Positions 11,293-22,301 of a stretch of 64,000 bases of DNA are shown here, in pieces; position 1 is the first letter of the stretch, and the number at the start of each line of letters is the position of its first letter. A program made the translations under genes and the position numbers. A model generated the notes under the pieces. That model did not search any database and was not told the origin of the DNA. It saw only the letters and a list, made by a program, of their open reading frames with translations. The DNA is from Anastatus disparis (taxonomy: Eukaryota > Arthropoda > Insecta > Hymenoptera > Eupelmidae): the NCBI GenBank assembly GCA_017163975.1, contig JAFFSR010000243.1, forward strand, positions 558,001 through 622,000, read 5' to 3'.

Positions 11293-12471
11293 ACTAGCTC
11301 GCACCTCAATCCTTTCAGCTTCGCTCAGCTCTGAAATGCCCGCGGGCCTTGCATCGTTTCCCAATGCAAGGCATGACGACCGAAAACGCTCGCGCTTCGC
11401 GCTCGCTATTTGATATTTGAAGAATAATAAAACAAATCATTTACAAACGCAAAAGCATTAAAAGTTAATCTTATTTCTTTCTTCTGATTATATTTTTTAC
11501 CCCATCCTTCAACAGGAGGTTTGAATTTATTGTATTTATTGGAAAAAACAAATTTATAATAATTTCAATTTTTCTTGTGAATTAAGTTGATTGATTTCGA
11601 AAAAAATTATGTTATGTGAAAAAGACATTTTCATCAATTTATACTTTTTAAAGTTTTGGATAGGATCAAAAGTTATAAGAAAAAAAAATTATTTTATAGT
11701 TCAGTAGCTTAAAAATAAAGTTTTGTATAAAGTTTTTATTTGATCTGAATCATTCCGACGGGGGATGATTTAAAACAATAATACAAATAAATGTTGGCAG
11801 TTTAAAAAAAATTGTTCGAGCGGTTTTAGAACAGTTATCCCTTTAAAGGTTGAAGAAATGAATTTTTGGTGATAACTTGAAAAATACGAATTTTGAAAAG
11901 ACGTATATAAATTAAAATTTATAGAAAAAAATAAGATACATCTTTTTAATATTATATATATATTCTTTTAAAATAATATTTATCAAATTATCATTAAAAA
12001 ATCTTCAATTTCAACATTTTTCATGAACAATTTGAAAAATATCAACTTTAAAAAAAAATGTATGATATAAAAAAGATTTATTTTTTTATATTCTATAACT
12101 TTTATCTTATATACATTTAAAAAAAATCGTATTATTCAAGTTATTACCAAAAATCCATTTTTTTGACCATTTAAAAGGCGTCTATTTAAAAACGCTTCCA
12201 ACGATTTTTGTTCAAAATAGGAACGTTTACTTGTGTTATTATTTAAAATGATTCCCCGTTTGAATTGTTCAAATCGGATAAAAACTCGTCGAGAAAATTC
12301 ATAAACTTGATTTCTCACACACATACATCCATACATACATTTTAAGGAAGCCTCGTAATAGTCTTATTTTGCTATAAAAATAAGTTTTCTATCATAAAAT
12401 AACATATTTTAAAGGGTTGCATTTTTCGCGATGTTGAAAATATAAGGCACTTCCGTATAGCGGTCGTGTCT
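11293..12471. repeat. Interspersed 1.2-kb hairpin-ended repeat, copy 1
   Basis: This segment is a direct-orientation copy of 53197-54451, matching over its whole length (for example CATTCCGACGGGGGATGATT and TTCCGTATAGCGGTCGTG). One end starts ACTAGCTCGC and holds GC-rich self-complementary blocks (TTGCATCGTTTCCCAATGCAA, CGCTCGCGCTTCGCGCTCG). The other end finishes GGCACTTCCGTATAGCGG then TCGTGTCTAAAA. The ends show AAGGCA-type inverted complementarity to each other. In minus orientation the element would end hairpin-GAGCTAGT, reminiscent of a Helitron/Helentron 3' end. No protein is encoded. Confidence 0.75.
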
Positions 12472-12578
12472 AAAAAGCATAAAAACAAAAGCCATTTGCT
12501 TTTATGAAAAAGAGTTACCAGATATCCGTAGCAAAGTTGAAGACTGTTTCATAGAGGATTTCCATAGCTGAATCAATT

Positions 12579-12738
12579 TCCATACAGCATGAAAGATTTG
12601 GAATATTTCCGGAATATTCTTATGTCCGCGAGAAATCCATGTAAGAACATTTCATATATTTCATGAAATGTTTTTACATAGGTTTTTAGCGGACATAGGA
12701 ATTTCCAGAAATATTCCAAATCTTCCATGCTGTGTGGG
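12579..12738. mobile_element. 160-bp foldback element
   Basis: CACAGCATG-type ends lead into AAGATTTGGAATATTTC, and the pattern is mirrored in the second half (GAAATATTCCAAATCTTCC). Arms of about 75 bp meet near 12657. The block TTCTTATGTCCGCGAGAAA pairs with its mirror. No clear target-site duplication was found. Confidence 0.7.
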
Positions 12739-12739
12739 A

Positions 12740-13214
12740 TAGGTGTCTAATATCAAATAGACTTATCTACCATAGTACTGAATAATCAGGTAGCTATTGT
12801 AATTAAGGCAAAGTTCATCTTTTAGAAATAAACTTGAAAGGTTATTCATCTGTTATTCACATCTACGTTATTCGCTTCTACTGTTATCAAAAGAATGCTC
12901 TCTTACGCTAAACTCATACTTTTTGTAGCCCAATTTACAATCGAGGAAAATTTATAACAAAATTTATATCAGTCTTATTATTTTAAACGAATCAGTCAAT
13001 TTTTCAAGTTAGGAATTGTTTAAAATATTTTTTACTAAATAATTTATTAACTAACTATTTTATTTAATCATATTAAAAAATATGTGTGTTGTAATTAAAA
13101 TATAGATTATCAAATTTCTTATTTACAGTATATTCCATAATTTAATATCATGTAATGAACAATATATATTAAACTATAAAAACGGGAATATAATAATTAA
13201 TCAATAACATTTAC
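12740..13214. other. AT-rich DNA, nothing recognised
   Basis: No ORF, repeat end or inverted repeat was recognised here. It lies between a foldback element and the downstream end of the frameshifted gene at 13215-14221. Confidence 0.4.
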
Positions 13215-14221
13215 TTAAATAGACTCTACAGAACCAGAAAATAATTTGCATTGCACATAGCCATTTTCCATTGGACTAATGAAATGTTGTTTTTGTAAAT
13301 TTTTCACTCTATTTCTATTTTTAAAACGATTCTGCAATTTTTTAAAATTTCTATTGTAATCTGTTCGTGGCAAGTAGGCAAAAGCAATATTAGTATAGTT
13401 CCCTATATTTTTAACCATTCGTACAATACAACTGCATCCAAAATTTGTTGCGTTGCTGGAAGTGTAAGGCTTGCTTTAGCTGCGGCTCTTTTAATAGAAC
13501 CACCTACTCCATCACATGTACCTTTACCATGTGCAGTTGGGAAAAAATTCCACTCTGCTGATATTCTAAAATCATCATTATGATGATAAAGATTTAAAAT
13601 GTTTTTGAAATTTTTAAACTGCTGAGGGGCTCCGTTACTAAAATAGTGGATATTTTTTAATTCTTTGAAATTTTCTTTCAAATATATAATCAGTAGTTGT
13701 TGATACGTATAGACTGCCACAGTATCATGAGCCAAGTTATTTGAAATTATTACAAATGACTTGCCTGATAATCTTGAATGTTCCACGTAATAAATATATG
13801 TAACGAATACTGTTACCTGGTCATTATTCCAGTAAAATCCTTGTCGAGCATTTTGAGCGATAAAAGCATAATTTTCTGTAAAATCTAAACATAATATAAC
13901 CTTATCCTCTTGTAATTCACTTTTTAATTTTTTAAAATATTCAGATTGTGCTTTTGAAATGTAAGCATGTGGCATCAAGGTTTGGATTTTGTCACAAAAT
14001 GAAGATATAAAATCATTAACGTCTTCAACAATATTTTTTAAAATGGCTTTGGGAAAAAACAGCCATTGTGCGTAATTGAATTCTTCAATTTCTTTCTTTT
14101 TAAAAATCATAGTCAAGTAAGACTCTAAGCGTTGAACACCAGGACATTTGTCGCAGTCACCAAAATAGCATTTGTATGTCATTGACATTTCATTTTCATC
14201 ACAAATGATAGTTTTAAGCAT
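13215..14221 (-). pseudogene. Uncharacterised invertebrate RNase H-like family, frameshifted
   Basis: A 272-codon frame starts at 14221 and breaks at about 13410. A second frame then continues 67 codons to 13215 with family-like sequence (NIAFAYLPRTDYN), so one indel separates them. The protein has C-x4-C-x2-C near its N terminus (CYFGDCDKC). It then has ILCLDFTENYAF, LAHDTVAVYTYQ, IHYFSNGAPQQFKN, WNFFPTAHGKG and DGVGGSIKR. I recognise this set as a widespread uncharacterised invertebrate family in which the fourth block usually reads YFSDGA. Spaced acidic residues (D in CLDF, D in FSDGA, D in CDG) suggest an RNase H-like, transposase-type fold, but that is inference. Here the second Asp is Asn. 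The N-terminal part upstream is missing, replaced by an inverted repeat. Confidence 0.65.
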
Positions 14222-14500
14222 ATAAGGTTATCGATTTAATACTTTTGCAGTTGTAAAAAACCCTTCAATAGCAAGTAGAAAATAATCGCTGGTGCAAAAC
14301 TTTTGATTTCTATAATATACTTTTTGCAAAATAAATCCTTTTGTTGTTTCATACTTTATTATGTTTTATTATTAATAATGAATAGTTATAATTTCCTACT
14401 GAAATTAAATCACTGCTTCACCAAAGATTATTTTCTACTTGCTATTGAAGTGTTTTTTACAACTACGAAGGTATTAGATCAATAACTTTATATGCTTAAA
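14212..14500. repeat. Inverted repeat at the start of the RNase H-like gene
   Basis: The 85 bases spanning the presumed start codon of the minus-strand gene reappear inverted at 14413-14500 (shared text TTATTTTCTACTTGCTATTG and TTTTTTACAACT). The mirror copy includes TATATGCTTAAA, the same start context. The gene's 5' end therefore lies inside a small foldback, which explains why the coding sequence begins abruptly. Confidence 0.75.
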
Positions 14501-15000
14501 GCTTGACAAAAAAAATTAAAATTTTCTTGTAAAAATAGCTGCAAATAGCATTTTTTAAGCCCTTTCCAAATCTTTTTTCAAAATTTTGCTAGCTCAATCA
14601 TTTAAAAAACTACAGCTGATTAAAGGAAAATAAAAAAATGGAAAAATTTTAAAAATTGCCAAAGCGATTATTTTTTTTTAAATATCGTTAAAAAAAAGTA
14701 AGTAAGCTAAAAAGAAAGCATTTAAAAAATACTTTAAAATGCCTTTTTTAAATTCTTTCTAGGATGAAAATTGAAGAAGATACGCCTTTCAAAGGCGGAG
14801 CTCAAATTTGATAACCTGCTCAGAATTATTGCCCGGTACTATATATATATATATTCTTTTATTCTTGGATACCTATCCTAAAAATCCAAAGTCCTAATAT
14901 ACAAAAATAAATTAAAATAACAATTAAAAATTCATAAAATTTATAAATCAAGTTTATTAAATAAAGTTTAATAAATTTAGCTTTAAAAATTAATAAATTC
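14501..15000. other. AT-rich DNA before the Gypsy element
   Basis: Long A and T runs and a short TA tract near 14838. No ORF or repeat boundary was recognised. The left LTR of the following Ty3/Gypsy element could lie here, but no matching right LTR was found. Confidence 0.4.
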
Positions 15001-15007
15001 GGTTCTA

Positions 15008-16530
15008 ACGGTCAATATAAATTGGTGGGAGCTTAAGAGGATAGTGAAGCCAAGTGATAAAACGTGACTAAACAAAACTCCGATATCTCAGGATATCTCC
15101 TCTCAGGAGAAAACGGAGAGTTTTGAAAATCAGGAAAACTTATCTTTAATCTGGTGACGATAGCCCACACTCTCAGGAGTTGACTACCAGTAATTGAAGG
15201 GTTCATCAAGCTACGTCTGCATCCCTAGGGATAAAAAGAGGATCATCTTTACAATAAAAGAGGACTTCTGCACTGCCAGCATTTGAAAGAGACGCAGCCA
15301 ACCAGCTCTTTAAAAACATCATCTCTTAAAACCTTCAAGTAAGTCGTACAATAATTTTAAGCACACAGCGGGACGAGCCGAAAAATAAAAGCGTGTCTAA
15401 CTTTCTTCAACATTTTGTTTATAAGTTATTTATAAGACATACAACGTCTCAAGCTGGAGCTTAATAGCAAGGTGTGTGTGTGTGTGCCCACCCATGCTTA
15501 AGAGCTTGGCACATAGGATTATCACCCGCGTATGTATTGTGATTATCGTGAAGACGATAACGATAGCATAAGATCGGAAAATACTCCACGATCACCTGCA
15601 TCCCTCTCTGACTTATCTTATAATTTCTACGATACTACCGACGTACTATATAAATTGGATATAGAATTGAAACATAGTAAATGGATAGTTTATTAAAGAA
15701 ATTCAAATCCAATTAAGATATAACGTAATGCGATCAAGAAGAACAAAATGCAGTGCAGGAATCACAACAACAAAAAGAAAAAGCAGATGCTTTAGAAAAA
15801 CAATAAGCTTATTAGAAAGACAACTTAGCTCTAAGCAAAAAATATCAGCGCTTATACGCAACGTAATAGCCGTTAAGTTAAAAGGAAAAGCACAAAAAGT
15901 AATTAAGAGAAATCAAATCACTACAGCCATGCATCTTAAAGAATGTTTAAATAATCACTTCGGAAAATTGGAATTCAAGTATGACCAATTAGTCGAAATG
16001 CATAATTCTATGCGGCAGAGAACAAATGAAAAGGTAGCAGACTATGTACGAAGATATAATAACATAAATCGGCGTATACAGATTTAAATAGATGCCTTAA
16101 ATGACGATTTTAGAGACACGTATAGAAATTATAAAAATAGAAACGCAATTTCAGAATTCATGTAAGGATTACATCCACGAGGCTTGCACTTAGCTGTACA
16201 ACAAAATCGATCACACACTCTACCCATCGCCTATAAACAAGCTTAATATGAAGAAAAACTCCAAAAAGAAGACGAAGAACTTCGAAACAGAAGTCACAAC
16301 AAGCATAATGAGAGATCTAGAAGAGATAAATATAAAAAATATCCAAGATATAGAAGCCATTTTAGATGACTCAAGAAACTCGTGAGAAACATTCGACACC
16401 CGATAAATATTATACACGTGATAAAAGTTTTTCGCGTGATTGACAAGAAAATTATCGATAGGATAAATTTTTATTGTAATACATATGGCCATGATAAAGA
16501 ACATTGATTCAAACATCAAAATGGACAAAG
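15008..16530 (+). pseudogene. Ty3/Gypsy gag remnant
   Basis: Gag is the capsid precursor of LTR retrotransposons. After an untranslated leader, a 119-codon frame (15728-16087) gives LKGKAQKVIK, LKECLNNHFGKLEFKYDQL and NEKVADYVRRYNNINRRIQI, typical of Ty3/Gypsy capsid. The frame then continues past a stop with DALNDDFRDTYRNYKNRNAI and HPRGLHLAVQQN. A decayed zinc knuckle follows at about 16464-16515 (FYCNTYGHDKEH then a stop). Further upstream, SYNFYDTTDVLYKL at about 15619 looks like the gag N terminus. Several stops and frame changes make it non-functional. Confidence 0.75.
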
Positions 16531-16792
16531 AGTAAATTTTCGCGTCAATGCCTCAAAGAACGAAACGTATCTAGAGGATTCGGCGCCATGGTCGAAGACC
16601 CGACCTGACCGTCAGAATTATTGGGAGGATCATTATTACAAGACGTAATCTTTCCAACAGATGGAAAACACTGGCATCTCTGGATGCGACTATAAAACAG
16701 CGACCAAAATAAAGACAAACAATACAGATAGTTAACGGAAATCACACAATACTGGGTAAATGCAAATTGATTGTTTTTGGCAGAGACTTTAT

Positions 16793-17086
16793 ACATTGCG
16801 TTTTAAGTGATAAAATACCCCTCGATGCCGATGAGCTATTGGGCCGAGGATGGCTATAACATTATAAAGCATTGATAGATACAAGAAAACAAAACATAAG
16901 AATTTTGGATGCAGAAAATAACCCTTTACAATTCACGTTTGATGAAAAACCTGTTTTTGTAAATCAAGCAGTCAATCTTATACAAATAGATATAGATGCA
17001 CTAGATAGAGAATACATAATAACCGATCTAAAAGATATAATAGCACCAGCAATATATACGGTACAAAATAAAGCTACAACACTTAA
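16793..17086 (+). pseudogene. Ty3/Gypsy protease/pol start remnant
   Basis: The frame reads KIPLDADELLGRGWL, a stop, then HYKALIDTRKQNIRILDAENN and further pol-like sequence. The DADELLGRGWL block matches the end of the aspartic protease domain of Ty3/Gypsy elements (usually DGILGRDFL). The frame stops abruptly at 17083-17086, a TTAA where a palindromic element has inserted. The remaining pol sequence resumes only at about 25.9 kb. Confidence 0.7.
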
Positions 17087-17466
17087 GAGCAGGTCTTATA
17101 TCTCTGTCTTTTTTTAATCAAAAAATTAATTTTTTTGCAAGAACTAATAATTGTAGCAAAAAATAAAAAGATAGCCTCATCTTGTATCATAAAAAGCAAT
17201 ATTTTTTTTATGAGAAAAAATAATTTTTTTTATTCGTTTTGAAGAAAACCTTAAAAAACTTAAAAAATAGAGGTTAGGAGAGACAGTTAGGTTTTTCAAG
17301 GTTTTCTTGAAAACGAAGCAATAAAATTATTTCTTCCTTATCAAAAAAAATTTTGCTTTCTCTTATACGAGATGGGGCTTTCTCTTTATTTTTCGCTACA
17401 ATTATTAGTTTTTGTAAAAAAAATCAATTTTTTGATCAGAAAAGGACAGATACACTCAACCTGATC
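17087..17466. mobile_element. TTAA-flanked foldback element (group A), 1 of 4
   Basis: Flanked by TTAA at 17083-17086 and 17467-17470. The ends are GAGCAGGTCTTATATCTCTG and its near mirror, and the whole 380 bp folds on itself around about 17280. It shares the CTTGTATCATAAAAAGCAAT, GGTTTTCTTGAAAACGAAGC and subterminal CTGTC-TTTTTAAT text of the elements at 33188, 49962 and 58892. It encodes no protein. TTAA duplications point to a piggyBac-type enzyme, but the termini are not the usual CCC ends. Confidence 0.85.
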
Positions 17467-17779
17467 TTAACATCGTTAATTAATCGGAAAAACGCTGCCA
17501 AGTGCTTTGGTGGAATGCTTTCTCATAGAGTTCTTTTAGTTTTATTAATTTGTTCATATTTATTTAAATGTGATTTCAATATAAAAAAATTGTCTAACAT
17601 TAATATTTATTTATAAATTTGTACTTTAAAAGAACGATGACAACAAAATGGCTCTCAAAAAAAAACTGAGCTAAGAAGATCGAATAGTATGTCAAAAAAA
17701 TCAGTTTTCGGCTGAGGTGCCCGTAACCGTGCTTTCATGTATTGAGCACGCTGAATATGTAAAAAGATTGATTCCGTCG

Positions 17780-17870
17780 GAGGACCGCTCCACGACTATA
17801 ATCACTCGCTCCCCGACTATAATCACTCGCTCCTTGACTATAATCATTCCTCCTCGGCCATAATCCTCAC
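17780..17870. repeat. Short tandem repeat, 21-bp period
   Basis: The unit CGACTATAATCACTCGCTCC is repeated twice almost exactly, with a third (TGACTATAATCATTCCTCC) and a fourth partial copy (GGCCATAATCC) that are more diverged. It lies between the TTAA element and the CACGTG palindrome. Confidence 0.7.
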
Positions 17871-17990
17871 GAAAAGGTTGAGGAGGCCCGATACCCATTG
17901 ATTTAAGCTACAGAAAAAGTGCAACAGAAAGAGAAAGGAGGAATAATGCTAGAATTTCCCCTCTGCGCAGATACAAAAGCGCCCACATAC

Positions 17991-18542
17991 CCCTATTAAA
18001 AAAAAACACGTGTTTTTTGCACGTGAAAAATACACGTGTAAAATACACGTGTTTTTTACATGTAAAATTTGCGTGTTTTTTCACGCATATTTTTCACGTG
18101 TTTTTTTCACGTGTATTTTTCAGTTGTATTTTTCACATATTTTTTTATAGCTTTTCGAAGAGCTTCTACTGTCCGGCCTCTTATATCTGCATCTTCCAAA
18201 TTTGTGTAAGGAATGACAAAACTTAGAAAAACGCCACCTAATGACTTAAAGTCAAACCGACGTAATCGATCATTAATAGCGATTTAATTCACTAGGTGGC
18301 GTTTTTCTAAGTTTTGTCATCCCTTACACAAATTCGGAAGATGCAGATATAAGAGGCCGGACAGTAGAAGCTCTTCGAAAAGCTATAAAAAAATATGTGA
18401 AAAATACAACTGAAAAATACACGTGAAAAAAACACGTGAAAAATATGCGTGAAAAAACACGCAAATTTTACATGTAAAAAACACGTGTATTTTACACGTG
18501 TATTTTTCACGTGCAAAAAACACGTGTTTTTTTTAAATAGGG
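17991..18542. mobile_element. CCCTATT palindrome with twelve CACGTG sites
   Basis: A nearly perfect 552-bp palindrome runs from CCCTATTAAAAAAAA to TTTAAATAGGG, with a loop of about 50 bp near 18265. Each arm carries six CACGTG hexamers separated by short A/T runs, then GAAGAGCTTCTACTGTCCGG and GCCACCTAATGACTTAAAG. Termini and organisation match the CAGGTG-bearing elements at 4260 and 62221. Flanks are CATAC and ACACT, so at most a 2-bp AC duplication. It sits in the left arm of the 6.6-kb palindrome. Confidence 0.85.
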
Positions 18543-18909
18543 ACACTAATAACTACAGCGACAATATAGAGAAAAAGAGAGAAAAACAAAGCTCTCATTC
18601 ACACCAACTATTGAGTCATGTGTTTTTGAAAACAAATGCATGTATTGACGTGCCTTTAACATCAGCAGTAAGAACAGAAATCATTCGCTGTTAGTACTGG
18701 CTGTTCTACACATGAAAATAGTTTTTTAAAAATTTGTTCACGTTATTAAATAAAAATAAAAATGATACAACTGATAATAATTGTGATGATAAAATAAATG
18801 AACTTATAGAAAAAGTTAAATCAAGTGCAGTTCTAGATAATTCAAAGACATGAAATTTCTTATACGATGAAACCCCGGATACAGACACCAAAGCCGAAAA
18901 ATTGTTTAT

Positions 18910-19062
18910 GCACCATGGCCAAGAGTCACTTGATATGTCTCGGATTATTTGTAGTGAGAGGGGAATAGAATAGTCTCGGCCGCTCACGCGGCCTCGACTT
19001 TTCTATCCCCCTCTCCCTACAAATATCCCTCGACATAATCAAGTGACTCCCGCCCAAGGTGC
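18910..19062. mobile_element. 153-bp foldback with GC-rich tip
   Basis: Arms of about 70 bp start GCACCATGGCCAAGAGTCAC and mirror as GTGACTCCCGCCCAAGGTGC. The tip is CGGCCGCTCACGCGGCC, a strong GC stem with a 4-base loop. The remainder pairs through GGGGAATAGAATAG and CTTTTCTATCCCC. No clear target-site duplication is visible. Confidence 0.75.
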
Positions 19063-19716
19063 TTAAATAACTATTTCAAATGTTTTTATTATTTTAACAG
19101 TATCAAATAATTTCTATACACATTTTTAAGCAAATTCTTAGAGTAATTTACGTAAAATCCAAAAAAAATGAAAAATTTGAAATAAATTTTTTTCAAAATT
19201 TTCGAAATGCTCTAAAATTATAACTGCGTTAAGAATATAAGTTTTCCAAAGCTTGTTTTATTAAGGCAATAACGAAGAATTTGCATAATGATTTTAGAGC
19301 AAATCTAACGAATGGTTTTTGTGTAATATAAAAAAAAAAGAAAAATAAACATTTTTTCAAAAATTTTCTAAATACTCTAAAATTAAAACTGCGCTAAAGA
19401 AATAAGTTTTCCAAAGCTTATTTTGCTCAGACAATAGCGAATAACTTGCATACAAATTTTGGAGCAAATCTATCAAATGGCTTTCATAAAATAAAAAAAA
19501 ATGAAGAAAAAATATTTTTCTAAAAATTTTTGAATTGCTCTAAAATTAAAAGTGCGCTAAGAAACTCAGTTAGTAAAAGTTTCTCTTCTTTTGGCAGTCA
19601 CAAATAATGTCCATACAAATTTTCAAGAAAATTCTTTGAGTAGTTTACGTAAAATACCAAAAAAATGAAGAATCAAAATTTTTTTTAAATTCTTAAAATG
19701 GCTCTAAAAAAACTAA

Positions 19717-20380
19717 CTAGGAGAGTGTCACACCTCCGGATCGGGGATTTTGCTCTAACTTCGGGATAAGTTTTCAGATGATAAAATATGGAAAAAGCTA
19801 AAGTTATAGTCATAAATACTCAATATTTCCCTAGTTACAGGCAATTGAAGAAAATCACTAAAAAAGTTACTAGATTTTTAAACACATATAGTTCTTTAGC
19901 ATCGATAGCTACAAGCTTGAAACTTTTTTTAAATTGAAGCTGAGTTCAAATCCATTCGAAACAGTAGTTACAGCATATCAAAATATTATTTTTCCCCAAA
20001 GTTAGAGCGTAATAAGGATTGGACCTAATTTCAGCTTTTATTATTAATTAATGTTTTTAAAAGAAAAATCAAGTCCAATGTTTATCATGCTTTAACTTTG
20101 GGAAAAAATAATATTTTGATAAGCTATAACTACTTATTCGAAAGGATTTGAGCTCAGCTTTCATTAAAAGCTAGTTTCAAGCTTGTAGCTATCAATGCTA
20201 AAGAACTATATGCGTTTAAAAATCTAGTAACTTTTTTAGTGATTTTCTTTAATTGCCTGTAACTAGGGAAATATTGAGTATTCATGACTATAACTTTAGC
20301 TTTTTCCATATTTTATCATTTAAAAAATTATCCCAAAGTTTAAGCAAAATCCGTGATCCGGAGGTGTGACACTCTCCTAG
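19717..20380. mobile_element. 664-bp TWA-flanked foldback element, copy 1
   Basis: It begins CTAGGAGAGTGTCACACCTC, ends with the reverse complement, and is flanked by TAA on both sides (19714-19716, 20381-20383). Removing it and one TAA restores the surrounding minisatellite text (AAACTAAGCTAAGAAGATCA). A 3-bp TWA duplication is the hallmark of PIF/Harbinger elements. The entire length is an inverted repeat with an AT-rich centre near 20045. A sister copy of identical length is at 61533-62196. Confidence 0.88.
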
Positions 20381-20499
20381 TAAGCTAAGAAGATCAATTT
20401 TCAATAGCTTCCCCCCCCCCAGTTAGACAAAAAAATAAATTGCATGCAAAATTTGAAGCAAATCTATCGAGTAGTTTTCGAGATATTTTTGGCGTACTG

Positions 20500-20725
20500 A
20501 ATTCATACACACACACACACACACGCACACACACACACACATACATACAGACATTTTCTGGAAACCACTTTTGCTTTCTCATAGAGAAAGCATTGTATCG
20601 ATAAGAAAATTTTTTTTCTATTTTTTCATTAATTTGTACATATTTGAACTCGGTCAGTCGAAAAAAGTGATTTCCAGAAAATGTCTGTATGTATGTGTGT
20701 GTGTGTGTCTGTGTGTGCGTGCGCG

Positions 20726-20765
<40 letters not shown>

Positions 20766-20770
20766 GATGT
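20500..20770. repeat. Mirrored CA and GT microsatellites
   Basis: A CA tract at about 20510-20543 and a GT tract at about 20695-20765 face each other across the GCTTTCTCATAGAGAAAGC hairpin. Both are flanked by the CAGACATTTTCTGGAAA / CCAGAAAATGTCTG text. They are the internal microsatellites of the two head-to-head copies. Confidence 0.85.
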
Positions 20771-20799
20771 ATGATTTCAGTTAGTAAATTGTATCTCGA

Positions 20800-22080
20800 T
20801 AACTACTCCATGGATTCGCTTCTAATTTTGCATGGAATTTATTTTTTTGACTAACTTGCTGGGAAGCTATTGATAATTGGTTATTCTAGCGTAGTTTTCA
20901 TTTTAGAGTTGTTTAAAAAAAAAATTTCGATTTTTCATTTTTTTGTTTTTTTTTTTGTTTACCACTCGATGAATTTGCTTCAAAATTTGCATGGAAATTA
21001 TTTGTAATTGCCTAAATAAAATAAATTTTTAAAAACTGATTTTCTTAGCTTAGTTTTAATTTTAGAGCATTTCGAAATTTTTGAAAAAAATGTTTCTATT
21101 TATTAGGCCAACAAAATCTTATAAACTACTTGATGGATTTACTACAAATTTTCCATGCAATTCAATTTTTCGAGCAACTAGTGCGGAAGCTATTGAGAAT
21201 TGGTTTTCTTAGCGTAGTTTTAACTTTATAGCCATTTTAGTAATTTTAAAAAAATTTCGATTTTTAATTTTTCGTCTATTTTGCGTAAACCATACTATAT
21301 AAATTTTTTCCAAAATTTTTGTACAATCAATTTGCTATTGTCTGAAAAAATAAGCTTTTAAAAACTAATTTTTTTAGAGTGGTTACGATCTTAGAGAATT
21401 TTAAAGATTTGAAAAAAAATTCTATTCTTTGTTTCTTAGTTTTTTTATTTTACGTAAAGTACTCGATAGATTTGTTCTAAAATTTGCAGCGAAATTATTT
21501 GTAACTGCCAAAAGAAGGGAAATTTTTAAAAATTGATTTTCATAGGGTAGCTTTAATTATAGTGCATTTTTAAAATTTTGAAAAAGAAATTTTGAAAAGA
21601 AAATGTTATTTATTTATCCAATAAAATCTCCCAAATCACTCGATGGATTTGCTTCAAATTTCGCATACTATCTATGTTTTTGTATAAGTAGACGGGAAGC
21701 TATTAAAAATTGGTAGTCATAGAATAGTTTTTTTCATAGAGCCATTTTAAGAATTTTAAAAAAATTTTCGATTTTTCATTTATTTTGTGTTTTCGTAAAT
21801 TACTTGATGAATTAGCTTTGAGATTTGCATGGGAATTATTTTCGACTGCCAAAAGGAGGATAACTTTATAAAAACCTAATTCCTTACCGTAGTTTTAATT
21901 TTAGAAAATTTTAAAAATTTTCTTAAAAACTTTTCATTTTTCAGTTTTCTTCTATTTTACGTAAACTACTCGATAGATTTGCTCTAAAATTTGTATACAA
22001 GTTATTTGCTGCTGTCTTCATAAAACAAGCTTTTGAAAAATAATTTTCTTAGCGTAGCTCTTTAATTATTTCTTTTGATT
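20800..22080 (+). repeat. Minisatellite array, units of about 210 bp
   Basis: Six or so diverged units repeat the series TTTTACGTAAA(C)TACTCGAT, GATTTGCTCTAAAATTTG, AATTATTTGC(T/G)ACTG, AAACTGATTTTCTTAGCG and TTTTAATTTTAGAGCATTTT. Related arrays lie inverted at 19090-19716 and 20384-20470, and in the same orientation at 24300-25500 and 57000-57960. The sequence encodes nothing; its ORFs are frame noise from A/T runs. Confidence 0.75.
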
Positions 22081-22301
22081 TCTGATTTAACGCTTTCACT
22101 AACTCTTTTCTTACTTTCTCACTTCCTCTTTGTCCTTTTTTCTCAGATTGATCCTCATTTTTACCCTATTTTCATCCGTCCTCGTCTCTCTCTTCCTATT
22201 TACTAATCATTCTCTCACATTCACTAATTTTTCTTGAATAGCAATAGTATTTTATATTGAAATCACATTTTAAAAAATCAAATCAAATTACTTCAACTCA
22301 A

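Noticed and set aside
18017..18546. Mirror ORFs with repeated FFTHIFHVFF and NTRVKYTCFLHVK
   Set aside because: They lie on both strands of one palindrome and simply translate CACGTG repeats.
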